NCBI GenBank assembly: GCA_026874595.1
Contig: JAPPUL010000071.1
Coordinates: forward strand, 64,001 to 128,000
Source of the DNA: Sipunculus nudus
Lineage: Eukaryota > Annelida > Sipuncula > Golfingiida > Sipunculidae
Reading direction: 5' to 3'
DNA length: 64,000 nucleotides
Within the stretch, counting starts at the first letter, position 1, and each line of letters starts with the position of its first letter. Under the pieces are notes generated by a model. That model worked only from the letters and a program-made list of their open reading frames with translations, ran no database searches and was not told the DNA's origin. This document shows positions 1-8,228 of the stretch, in pieces. The position numbers and the translations under genes are program-made.

Positions 1-633
1 GCAGGTAATTATAGCGGCACAGTGGTTCAACTTTTAGCAGATAAGCTAAAAGAGGGTTTTGATTTAAGCAAGGAAGAAAGACCGGGGATAGTACATCGGC
101 TTGACAAAGACACATCGGGTTTAATGGTAATCGCAAAGACAAAGGAGATAGAAGAAAGATTAAAGGCTAGTTTTTCAAAACGCGAGATAGAAAAGATATA
201 TAAAAGTCTAGTAAAAGGAGAGTTATCTGGAGAAGGGAGGTTTGCAGGAGCAATAAAACGAGATAAGACAAGACGGAAGGTGTTTAGGGTAGAAGGAGGC
301 GGGAGGGAAGCGCTTACGTTATATAAAAGTATAAAGACTTATAGAAATGGTAAAAGGATGTATACATTAGTTGAGTTAAAGCCGATAACGGGAAGGACTC
401 ATCAAATCCGAGTACATTTATCAAATGCAGGACATCCTATAGTGGGTGACAAACTATATTCAAGGGCTAATGGAGAATTTGATAAAGAAGGGCTTTTATT
501 ATGCGCAACAGGGCTTAAATTTAAGCATCCAAATGGTTTTGGGGCTGAACTGAGTTTTAAGATAGACTTTCCCAAACACATGCAAGAGAGGATAGATTAC
601 CTTGAAACTATACATAATATTTATAAAGAGTAA
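1..633 (+). CDS. rluD: RluA/RluD-family 23S rRNA pseudouridine synthase, 3' part
   Basis: The reading frame is open from base 1, so the gene begins upstream of the window. The GTG at 22 is internal. Before it the frame reads AGNYSGT, the conserved segment that precedes the catalytic loop. The catalytic motif HRLDKDTSGLMV carries the aspartate that attacks uridine, and RTHQIRVHLSNAGHPIVGD is the second family signature. The enzyme isomerises specific uridines in large-subunit rRNA in the cytoplasm. The missing N-terminus would hold the S4-like domain. RluD versus a paralogue (RluA, RluC) cannot be separated on this fragment, so the symbol is tentative. The next gene follows after 63 bp. Confidence 0.9.
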   Translation, partial: AGNYSGTVVQLLADKLKEGFDLSKEERPGIVHRLDKDTSGLMVIAKTKEIEERLKASFSKREIEKIYKSLVKGELSGEGRFAGAIKRDKTRRKVFRVEGGGREALTLYKSIKTYRNGKRMYTLVELKPITGRTHQIRVHLSNAGHPIVGDKLYSRANGEFDKEGLLLCATGLKFKHPNGFGAELSFKIDFPKHMQERIDYLETIHNIYKE

Positions 634-696
634 TGACAGTAAATATTTAAAAGTAAGATAGCGTTAACAAACTGTACTTTAAAGAAGGTATTTTAA

Positions 697-2559
697 ATGA
701 TGGATAAAAAGATATTAATAAGGTCTCTTGTGAGTTTAATCATAGTTTTATTTACGGTGCTTGGCTTAAATGGAGTACGAGATATAAGTTCAGCTACAGA
801 CGATGAATTTATGAAGTTGGAGGATATAAAGAAAGGGATGAGAGGCTATGGACTTTCGGTATTCTCAGGTTCAAAGCCTAAACGCTTTGGGGTAACAATA
901 CTTGGAGTACTTAGAGGGGCTGAACCACGAGGGAATTTGATACTTGGGAAATTTGCAGGGGCATCGCTTGAAAAGACAGGGATAATAGCAGGCATGAGCG
1001 GAAGCCCCATATATATAAACAATAAACTTGTAGGGGCAATATCTCATACATTTCCGTGGTCAAAAGAACCCATAGGCGCTATAAGACCTATAAATGAAAT
1101 GCTTAAAGTCCTAAAAAGACCATATAAAACCCCTCCAAAAACTAATACCCGCTTCATTCCTCTTGACTTAACTCTACACAAAAAAATAATACCAAAAGCA
1201 TATAAAGATACATACCCTAAAGTACACAGCACTATATTTGAAGATAAAACAATAGATCTTGTCCCCGTTAGAACTCCTATTTTATTCAGCGGCATAAATG
1301 AGAATATACTTTCTATATTACGTTCCCAAATGCACAGATACGGATTTTATCCGTTGAACTACGGAAGTGGTGGCACTATAAATAAAAAAGACCTTAAAGA
1401 CAAAAGGATAAGTAAAACATTAAATCCAGGTGATGCTGTTGGAATACCTCTTATAACCGGCGATATGCATGCTGTGCCTGTTGGTACTGTAACTTACAGA
1501 AAGGGAAATAAAGTCCTTATATTTGGACATCCTTCTTTTTTCAAAGGGCCTATTGATATGCCTATGAGCAAAGAGTATATACACACTGTGGTGCCAAGCC
1601 GAGAAATATCATTTAAACTCTCATCGACAATATCTATTGTTGGTAGAATATTCAATGACAAAAATAGTGCTGTTGCTGGCGAGCTTGGGAAAGTTTCTAA
1701 AACTATTCCTGTAGATGTATTTATTAGCCAGCAAAATCGTAAAGCAAAGTTCCATTTTAATATCGTAAAGGATAATATCTTTTTCCCTAATATGTTGGTC
1801 TCTGCTATTATGCAATCTACATTTGCTGTTAATAGCCAGATATCTCAAACCAGTATAAAATTGAAATTTGTAATTAAGGCTCGTAATGTAAATACGGGAG
1901 AGGTAAAGGATGTTATTATAAATGATTTTGTGTCTGGCAACATAACAGAGAAGAATCTCTTTGATGGCCTTTTTCGCTTATCTTTGCCTATTGAGTCTTT
2001 AATGTTTAATCCTTTTATAGAGACAGAAATAGAATCTATAAAAAGTTATATTGACATAAACTACGGTTGGAATATTTCTGAAATAGTAGACATAAAAATA
2101 CTCAAAAACAACATAAAGCCAGGTGATACAATTCCTATACTAGTTACCTTAAGAAGTTACAAAGGTAAAGAGTTTTATAAAAAGATTCATCTAAAACTGC
2201 CAAGCTCTGTAACTCAATCTAAACTTGTGCTTGGCGTTTCAAGCGCTAAACTATCAGCAACAACAGATAAGGTTTTGTCTATGCAAAGATACCTTCCGCA
2301 GACTTTTAAACATTTAATAGATATCTTAAACAAAGACGAGAGATTTAATGACCTGGTTGCTTGGATAGACCTGCCCGAAAGAGGACTTGTTATAGATGGA
2401 CAAGAAAATCCTGCCCTGCCCTCATCTATACTTTCTGTACTTGAGAAAACAGGTGAGGAACAAAGTTTCATATATAAAAGGATAAAAAAGGTATTCCGAT
2501 CAAATCAATTAATACTTGGTATTAAAACTCGTATAATAGACATAGAGCAAGAGGAATAG
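697..2559 (+). CDS. SpoIVB-like S55 serine peptidase, exported
   Basis: A 620-residue protein with an N-terminal hydrophobic segment (about residues 6-24), so exported or membrane-anchored. The peptidase S55 (SpoIVB) domain covers the N-terminal half: GMRGYG near 47, VLRGAEPRGN near 71, and GMSGSP at 99-104, whose Ser101 is the expected nucleophile. A second family block, FGHPSFFKGPIDMPM, lies near 270. In Bacillus the family member signals across the forespore membrane. Members in non-sporulating diderms have no assigned role. The C-terminal 250 residues have no motif I recognise. It starts a run of three exported-protein genes. The stop codon lies inside a 14-bp tandem repeat. Confidence 0.85.
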   Translation: MMDKKILIRSLVSLIIVLFTVLGLNGVRDISSATDDEFMKLEDIKKGMRGYGLSVFSGSKPKRFGVTILGVLRGAEPRGNLILGKFAGASLEKTGIIAGMSGSPIYINNKLVGAISHTFPWSKEPIGAIRPINEMLKVLKRPYKTPPKTNTRFIPLDLTLHKKIIPKAYKDTYPKVHSTIFEDKTIDLVPVRTPILFSGINENILSILRSQMHRYGFYPLNYGSGGTINKKDLKDKRISKTLNPGDAVGIPLITGDMHAVPVGTVTYRKGNKVLIFGHPSFFKGPIDMPMSKEYIHTVVPSREISFKLSSTISIVGRIFNDKNSAVAGELGKVSKTIPVDVFISQQNRKAKFHFNIVKDNIFFPNMLVSAIMQSTFAVNSQISQTSIKLKFVIKARNVNTGEVKDVIINDFVSGNITEKNLFDGLFRLSLPIESLMFNPFIETEIESIKSYIDINYGWNISEIVDIKILKNNIKPGDTIPILVTLRSYKGKEFYKKIHLKLPSSVTQSKLVLGVSSAKLSATTDKVLSMQRYLPQTFKHLIDILNKDERFNDLVAWIDLPERGLVIDGQENPALPSSILSVLEKTGEEQSFIYKRIKKVFRSNQLILGIKTRIIDIEQEE

Positions 2560-2570
2560 AGCAAGAGGAA
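2543..2570. repeat. 14-bp tandem duplication over a stop codon
   Basis: TAGAGCAAGAGGAA occurs twice head to tail. The TAG at 2557-2559 that ends the S55 gene is the first codon of the second copy, so the duplication overlaps the end of the gene. A less exact TTGAGAATAAA pair follows at about 2584-2612, just before the next ribosome-binding site. Confidence 0.9.
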
Positions 2571-2623
2571 TAATAACCAAACCCTTGAGAATAAAGATAT
2601 TGAGAATAAAATAAGGAGCAATT

Positions 2624-4732
2624 ATGCTGAAACTTATAAAGATTAAAAGACTTCTGCTTATACTATTTTGTGCCATTACAATAAATGGATATGGTGTAAC
2701 TACTCAGTTTATAGAGGATAGTAGTATAGAGGATTTTGAGCTTGGAACTTTTAAAGGTGTGACTATAGATATATATGGCAGATTATCGTTCTCACCAAGT
2801 ACAAAAGAAATATTTAGTCAAAAGGACATATTGTATATATGGTCTTCGGTAGGAGACAACAAAGGAACAATATATTTCGGGACAGGAAATAAGCCTAATA
2901 TATATAAGAAATCGCAAGGCTTAAGGCCGAAGCTACTTTATAAGCATACAAGCGGACTTTCAATAAGTAGCTTATCCTTAGATAGTCAAGGGAACATTTT
3001 CGCTTCTGTAGTTCCAGATGGTACAATAATAAAAATCGATGGCAAAACAGGCATTGGGAAAGTGTTTGCTAAGCTGCCAGAAATTTACATATGGGACATA
3101 GCACACGATAAAAAAGATAATGTATACGCAGTAACAGGCTCGGATGCAGGACTTTACAAGATAAGTAAAGAAGGCACGGCAAAAAAAGTCTTTTTCTCAA
3201 AAAGCGAAACTAACTTTCTATGCCTTGCCGTAGACAAAAGAAAAGACCATGTAATTTTCGGCAGCGGCGAGAAAGGGATATTATATAAGTTCAAAAACAA
3301 AACAAAAGAAGTTGAAGTGCTTTATGATAGTTATGAAGGTGAGATAAAGGACATAGTGCTTGATAAAAGGGGCAATATATACTTTAGTACGGCAACTAAA
3401 TTCCGTAAAATGCCACCTCAAACGCTAGATTACCGAGACAGTTTTAGTATCTATGGCTCAATATCCAACAAAAACAAAGCAGGTAAATCCGGAAAAAAGA
3501 TACCCTTAAAAAACTCGATATATAAATTAAGCCAAGGAAAACTTAAAAAACTCCTAACCCTTGATGACACATTAATCTATTCACTTGCCCTAGATGATAA
3601 TGGAAAGTTATACGCCGGCACATCACGTGGGATAATATACAAAGTGGAAGGAGTTAATAAGGCCTCAATATTTGTAAAGACTGATGAAATATATGTATTA
3701 TCCTTGCTTGCAAGTGGGAATAACTTGATAGTTACAACAGGAAATTTAGGCAAAGTACTTGATATTAGTTTAAGTTATTCAAAAGATGGCGTTTATACAT
3801 CTAAAGTTTTTGACACAGGTAGTTACTCTCGTTGGGGTTTAATAAAGTGGAGCGGCAAGACTACTTCTTTAATTTCAATATACACAAGAGCGGGAGGCAC
3901 AAAGATACCTGACAAAACATGGAGCAATTGGAGCAAAGGAAATAATAGAGGTTCTTGGAGTTATATTAAAACCCCGCCAGGACAGTATATACAATACAAA
4001 ATAGAGCTTGCCAAAAAAACAAAAACTCCTCCTGTAATACAATCAGTTGTATTATCCTATCTTCCAGCCAATCGTCCGCCAAAGGTAGATAATATTATGC
4101 TTATCAAAAAAGATGATGATGATGAGAACGAACAACAAGTTAAACCAGAAAATATAAATCTAATACCATCAAGGCAAACAATCTTAAAATGGAGTGCCTT
4201 TGATGAGGATAAAGATGTCCTTACCTATGATGTATACTTTAAAGAGGAGAGTTATAACAATTGGTTTTTGCTTGCTGAGGGACTTAGTGAAAACTTCTTT
4301 AATTTTGACATAAGAAAACTTCCCAACGGTAATTATAAATTTAAGGTTGTGGCATCTGATAAAAAGTCAAATACACCTGGTCGCATAGAAAAGGGAATAA
4401 ACATAAGTAAACTCCTAAAAGTAGATAACACACCGCCAAAAATACAGTATGTAAAAGTATATACAAGATATGATGGAATATACGTTGAGGGCCTTGCTAA
4501 AGATAATTTAAGTAATATAAAGACAATCCATTATTCTCTTAATAGCAAAGATTGGGTATATATAAAACCTAAAGATTTATTATACGATCAGAAAACTGAA
4601 TTGTTTAGATTCAAACTAAAACATACAAATGAAAATGTCGTCAAAGGCAATACTAATATTTTAGTTATCCGAACATCAGATAGTTTTGATAATTTCTCAT
4701 CCTACGAAACATCTTTTAGAACGATAAAATAA
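2624..4732 (+). CDS. Exported beta-propeller protein with C-terminal Ig/FN3-like domains
   Basis: A 702-residue protein with a signal peptide (positively charged start, hydrophobic LLLILFCAI). Residues about 45-385 contain repeated blade-like units such as LDSQGNIFASV, HDKKDNVYAVTG, LDKRGNIYFST and LDDNGKLYAGT. This resembles NHL or two-component-regulator-propeller repeats. Residues 395-480 form a beta-rich domain with FDTGSYSRWG and WSNWSKG. The rest looks like fibronectin or cadherin folds: KWSAFDEDKDVLTYDVYF, then DNTPPKI. AAGGAGC precedes the ATG at good distance. It is probably a surface or periplasmic binding protein, but the ligand is unknown. It shares transcription direction and style with the flanking S55 and LamG genes. 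Confidence 0.7.
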   Translation: MLKLIKIKRLLLILFCAITINGYGVTTQFIEDSSIEDFELGTFKGVTIDIYGRLSFSPSTKEIFSQKDILYIWSSVGDNKGTIYFGTGNKPNIYKKSQGLRPKLLYKHTSGLSISSLSLDSQGNIFASVVPDGTIIKIDGKTGIGKVFAKLPEIYIWDIAHDKKDNVYAVTGSDAGLYKISKEGTAKKVFFSKSETNFLCLAVDKRKDHVIFGSGEKGILYKFKNKTKEVEVLYDSYEGEIKDIVLDKRGNIYFSTATKFRKMPPQTLDYRDSFSIYGSISNKNKAGKSGKKIPLKNSIYKLSQGKLKKLLTLDDTLIYSLALDDNGKLYAGTSRGIIYKVEGVNKASIFVKTDEIYVLSLLASGNNLIVTTGNLGKVLDISLSYSKDGVYTSKVFDTGSYSRWGLIKWSGKTTSLISIYTRAGGTKIPDKTWSNWSKGNNRGSWSYIKTPPGQYIQYKIELAKKTKTPPVIQSVVLSYLPANRPPKVDNIMLIKKDDDDENEQQVKPENINLIPSRQTILKWSAFDEDKDVLTYDVYFKEESYNNWFLLAEGLSENFFNFDIRKLPNGNYKFKVVASDKKSNTPGRIEKGINISKLLKVDNTPPKIQYVKVYTRYDGIYVEGLAKDNLSNIKTIHYSLNSKDWVYIKPKDLLYDQKTELFRFKLKHTNENVVKGNTNILVIRTSDSFDNFSSYETSFRTIK

Positions 4733-4863
4733 TTATCTGGTTTTTAATATAAAAAAAGATATAAAAGAAGTTAAAAAGTGTCGAAATAGGGTAAGGGATA
4801 GAAGGACAGAAGGAAAGTTAAAAGAGTTTATAATAACTCATATAATAAAAAGCACAAGGTCTT

Positions 4864-6528
4864 ATGCGAAGTAGTATAATATTTGTAATAAGTATTTTAG
4901 CTTTATTACTTAACACAAAAACATACCTAAATAGTTATACAATATCCCCAAAATCAAAACGTTTTGAAAACACTCACAAAAAAAATATAAGCCAAATAAC
5001 AAAATCAGATAAGAGTGTCTGGCTAACATTAAAAGACAATGAATATTATAGTGATTCCAAAACAGATCTTTTAATACATTTTAATAAAGAAGACAAAATG
5101 GAGATAGAAGAGGGACTAAACGACAAGGAGCTAAGAAGCAGTTTTGCAGATGGCAATTATAGTGTCGGGATAAAGAGATTACAATATTCCAAAGAGCATA
5201 AGGTATATGGAAGCAGTGCGGGCAAGTTTTCATACGAAAGTAAGATAGAACTAATTCCTACAGAGGAGTCATTATTCGAACAGCAAACAACAGGAGACTT
5301 CACAATAGAGTTTTGGGCAAGTCCTGCATTACTAAGTGATGGTGAAACAATATTAAAGCGACATGGTCCTGTAATAGAAAATGGAGTAGTAAACAAATAT
5401 AAAGGTATAATCTGTTATATAAAGGAACGCCGACTGTTTTTTGATTTTCATAATATATTCCACAGTCCGAATATGGAAAGAGGAGAACAAAAGTCAAAAG
5501 ATAAAGTAAGCCTGGAGGGACAAAAGCGACTCCACAAGTTTGAATGGGTACATCATGCAATAACGTATAGAAGCTTAGACGGAAAACTAACATACTATAG
5601 AAACGGCAACGAAGAAAGTAGTATATTCGTAACTGAATCAGGACAACCAGAAGACACGGTACTAATACCAAGATTTAGCGGTCAAGAGAAACTCCCCCTT
5701 ATAATTGGCAAGGGATATTATGGTTATCTTGACGAACTTAAGATAAGCAAACAAACAAAATATCCAAAATCTAAGATATTAAAACTTGCAAGTTTTAGCG
5801 GCTCTGATTTTGTTGGTGTAAGCTCATCTTTAGAAGACTCAGAAGAGCAAAATATAGAAAAAAATATTTGGCAAGACAAAGCATACTTTCATGTTAGTCC
5901 TTATGGGAAGGTACAAGGACATCTAGTAAGCCATATATATGATTTAGAGTACAAAGGAACTTATTTGAATGATTATATCCTAAGCTCAGAAGAGAATAAT
6001 AAAAGTTATATAAGCCTACAATACAGACTAAGCGACATATTATACTCACCAGACGATATGACCATCCCATGGCACGATTTAGACCATGATTTAGATAAAA
6101 ATGCAATAAAAACAAATATTACAAAAGTTAAAGGGAGGTATTTTCAATGGAGAGCAACATTTAAAAGCTCGCATGATGGTCAAAATACCCCTATCCTTAA
6201 AGATCTAAGTTTTGACTTTAAAAGAGATCTTCCCCCAAAACCCCCAAGAGGTTTAAGAGCTTATAGTAAAGATGGTATTGTAAAACTTCTTTGGCCAGGC
6301 AATCTTGAAAAGGATATTCTTTACTACAAAATATATTATGGCACAGATACGGGTAATTATGTGCAGGCTGGCCCTCCTCAAGTCTTTCTAAGCAATGAAA
6401 GCCAACTTAGTTTCGAAATAGATTCCCTTGAAGTAGGTAGGTTATACTTTTTTACAGTTACTGCCGTCGATAAAAATGGTCATGAGAGCCCAACTTCAAA
6501 AGAAGTCTCAATAATAATCAAAAAATAA
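4864..6528 (+). CDS. Exported LamG (concanavalin-like) and fibronectin type III protein
   Basis: 554 residues with a signal peptide-like N-terminus. Residues about 125-305 fit a LamG/concanavalin-A-like jelly roll: FTIEFWASP, then HHAITYRSLDGKLTYYRNG and GYYGYLDELKIS are the usual landmarks. Residues 340-450 hold a beta domain ending FQWRATFKSS, similar in style to the domain in the preceding propeller gene. The C-terminus is one FN3 domain (PPKPPRGLRAYS to the end, with YYKIYYGTDTG and TVTAVDKNGHESP). The probable role is surface adhesion or carbohydrate recognition, which is inference from folds. A partial copy of its 3' end lies about 290 bp downstream. Confidence 0.7.
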   Translation: MRSSIIFVISILALLLNTKTYLNSYTISPKSKRFENTHKKNISQITKSDKSVWLTLKDNEYYSDSKTDLLIHFNKEDKMEIEEGLNDKELRSSFADGNYSVGIKRLQYSKEHKVYGSSAGKFSYESKIELIPTEESLFEQQTTGDFTIEFWASPALLSDGETILKRHGPVIENGVVNKYKGIICYIKERRLFFDFHNIFHSPNMERGEQKSKDKVSLEGQKRLHKFEWVHHAITYRSLDGKLTYYRNGNEESSIFVTESGQPEDTVLIPRFSGQEKLPLIIGKGYYGYLDELKISKQTKYPKSKILKLASFSGSDFVGVSSSLEDSEEQNIEKNIWQDKAYFHVSPYGKVQGHLVSHIYDLEYKGTYLNDYILSSEENNKSYISLQYRLSDILYSPDDMTIPWHDLDHDLDKNAIKTNITKVKGRYFQWRATFKSSHDGQNTPILKDLSFDFKRDLPPKPPRGLRAYSKDGIVKLLWPGNLEKDILYYKIYYGTDTGNYVQAGPPQVFLSNESQLSFEIDSLEVGRLYFFTVTAVDKNGHESPTSKEVSIIIKK

Positions 6529-6734
6529 GCTCATCACTTAAGGAAGCTCTTCTCTTCAATATCCTAACCCTTAAAGGATTTGCGTTTTCCAGCCATCCTT
6601 ATACAAAGGCAATATCCTTATAACGTGTTAATAGTTTATATTATATGCAAATACATTCTTTTTTTAAAATCATGAGAAAATAAAGAAAGTCATGTGGAAT
6701 TTTAAATAGGATTTAGAATGTTATAGTATATAAT

Positions 6735-6820
6735 AGGTTATACTTACAGTTACTGCCGTTGATAAAAACGGACATGAGAGTCCAAACTCAAAAGAAGTGT
6801 CAATAATAGTAAAAAAGTAA
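6735..6820 (+). pseudogene. Duplicated 3' tail of the LamG/FN3 gene
   Basis: This segment repeats 6439-6528, the last 30 or so codons of the upstream gene, including the segment coding DKNGHESP, the lysine-rich end and the stop. It has point differences and lacks four bases of the T-run. The offset is 296 at its start, 292 at its end and 269 in the sequence beyond, as expected for an old tandem duplication of about 290 bp that has since lost bases. It has no start codon and is not expected to be expressed. Confidence 0.85.
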
Positions 6821-6931
6821 TCTTAAAATATTATCTTACTTAAAGTACAAGCTCTTACAAAGATGTAAATCAGGTTATAAGGTTATATATAAAGTGTTAA
6901 TAGTATATAAGATGTGTAAATGATCAAAAAA

Positions 6932-7000
6932 AAGTATAAGCAAAAAGTATAAGCAAAAAGAACAATTTTGGATTATCTTTATAAACGATTATCTTTATAT
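6932..7000. repeat. Two adjacent short tandem duplications
   Basis: AAGTATAAGCAAA is present twice at 6932-6957. GATTATCTTTATA recurs with a 16-bp period at 6971 and 6987. Both lie in the leader region of the thioredoxin gene. Confidence 0.85.
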
Positions 7001-7050
7001 ATCATGCAACAACTTAAAAAAAGTGAAAGAATGCAGGAGGGACTTTAGAA

Positions 7051-7596
7051 ATGAAAAGCAGAACTATAATATTACTGTTGCTTGCAATACTTGCTCTTGG
7101 AAACGTATCAGTAACAAGTCATGGCTCAAATCAAAGTATACAAAAGCTATTAGACACGATGAGAATAACCCGAGTGAAAGAAAAGATAGAAGCACCCAAT
7201 TTCATAATGACAAAGATATCAACTGGACAGAAGGTGAGTCTAAAATCATATAGGGGAAAAGTCGTCTTTTTAAATTTCTGGGCAACATGGTGTCCACCTT
7301 GCCGAGAAGAGATGCCGTCAATGGATGATTTAAACAAGAAGTTAAAGAAGCGCAGATTTGCAATGCTTGCAGTAAGCTACGAAAATGAAGAGATATTAAA
7401 AGACTTTCAAGACTTAAATAACTATAGTTTTGAGATAGCAAATAGTGCGGGTTCCGAAGAGAAATACGGAGTAACTTCAATCCCACAAACCTTCATAATA
7501 GACCCTAAAGGCTATATAATAGCACACAAGTCCGGTGGCATATACTGGAACACAGCCGAGGCATATAAACTATTTAACATATTAACAAGAAATTAG
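7051..7596 (+). CDS. TlpA/ResA-like membrane-anchored thioredoxin
   Basis: 181 residues. Residues 1-20 form a signal peptide or anchor (IILLLLAILALG). The rest is a thioredoxin fold of the TlpA/ResA/AhpC-TSA type: KSYRGKVVFLNFWATWCPPC with the redox-active CPPC pair, and SIPQTFIIDPKG with the cis-proline and the usual strand. Proteins of this kind reduce disulfides outside the cytoplasmic membrane, often for cytochrome c maturation. No ccm gene is nearby, so the substrate is unknown. The start is supported by AGGAGGG about 12 bases upstream. Confidence 0.88.
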   Translation: MKSRTIILLLLAILALGNVSVTSHGSNQSIQKLLDTMRITRVKEKIEAPNFIMTKISTGQKVSLKSYRGKVVFLNFWATWCPPCREEMPSMDDLNKKLKKRRFAMLAVSYENEEILKDFQDLNNYSFEIANSAGSEEKYGVTSIPQTFIIDPKGYIIAHKSGGIYWNTAEAYKLFNILTRN

Positions 7597-7610
7597 AAAA
7601 TATATTAATC

Positions 7611-7630
7611 TACTTTTATATACTTTTATA
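7611..7630. repeat. 10-bp tandem duplication
   Basis: TACTTTTATA is repeated exactly between the convergent thioredoxin and dut genes. No clear terminator stem is visible in this gap. Confidence 0.8.
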
Positions 7631-7670
7631 TAAATCTACTATTAGCATCTTCATCATCTCCCAAAACGTT

Positions 7671-8123
7671 TTAAATATATCCCGTACTGCCAAAACCATG
7701 AGCTCCTCTTTTGGTTAATGATGAGAGATTCTTTTGTTCAAGCAGGTTCACTCTGGCAACAGGTGCAATAACAAGCTGAGCGATTCTCATATGGTGCTTA
7801 ATAATAAAAGGGTTATCGCCTAGATTTATTAAAATGACTTTAATCTCTCCCCGATAGTCAGAATCAATGGTCCCTGGTGCATTTAAAACTGTAACGTTGT
7901 AATGAAAGGCAATACCGCTTCTTGGTCTAACCTGTCCTTCAAAACCGGCTGGTATTTCCAAAGCAATACCAGTATTTATTATCTCACTTTGTCCTGGGTT
8001 TAAGACTAAATCTTTAGAATTTAAAGTTAAAGCAAAAAGGTCCAAACCACAAGAACCTAAAGTAGCATATTTGGGAGGTATAGCATTACTTTTAAGCTTA
8101 ATAAAGTTAACGGTTATGTCCAT
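7671..8123 (-). CDS. dut: dUTP diphosphatase
   Basis: Hydrolyses dUTP to dUMP and pyrophosphate, keeping uracil out of DNA and supplying dTMP synthesis. All five trimeric dUTPase motifs are present: LGSCGLDL, RPRSGIA, GTIDSDYRGEI, RIAQLV and the C-terminal RGAHGFGSTG that closes over the active site. The open frame reaches 8165, but the ATG at 8123 (MDITVNF) is preferred because it follows AGGATATAAG and matches the usual family length of about 150 residues. The gene stands alone on the - strand. Confidence 0.95.
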   Translation of the reverse strand: MDITVNFIKLKSNAIPPKYATLGSCGLDLFALTLNSKDLVLNPGQSEIINTGIALEIPAGFEGQVRPRSGIAFHYNVTVLNAPGTIDSDYRGEIKVILINLGDNPFIIKHHMRIAQLVIAPVARVNLLEQKNLSSLTKRGAHGFGSTGYI

Positions 8124-8228
8124 CTTATATATCCTATAAAAACAATAAAATATTATAAAGAACAAAAAGTAGCTATAAAAATATTATAAATATTATAATA
8201 TTTAAAAAAATAAGTATTGAGGGTGAAA

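Larger units (their letters stand above)
6529..7050 (+). other. 522-bp gap made largely of decayed duplication
   Basis: No intact gene is visible. The gap holds a degenerate copy of the LamG/FN3 gene end (6735-6820), a downstream segment that still matches (GTGTTAATAGT at 6625 and again at 6894), and two short tandem pairs at 6932-6957 and 6971-7000. A ribosome-binding site (AGGAGGG) for the next gene lies at its end. The small frame at 7023-7253 merely overlaps tlpA out of phase. Confidence 0.7.

Noticed and set aside
1044-1295. Open frames on the opposite strand of clear genes (for example 1044-1295, 5300-5671, 26718-27182, 31766-32101, 42749-43399)
   Set aside because: They lie wholly over well-supported genes, have no family motifs or plausible starts, and arise because strand-biased codons leave the antisense frame free of stops.
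7023-7253. A 76-codon frame overlapping the start of the TlpA-like gene
   Set aside because: Out of phase with a clear thioredoxin gene and without motif. The AGGAGGG serves the ATG at 7051.
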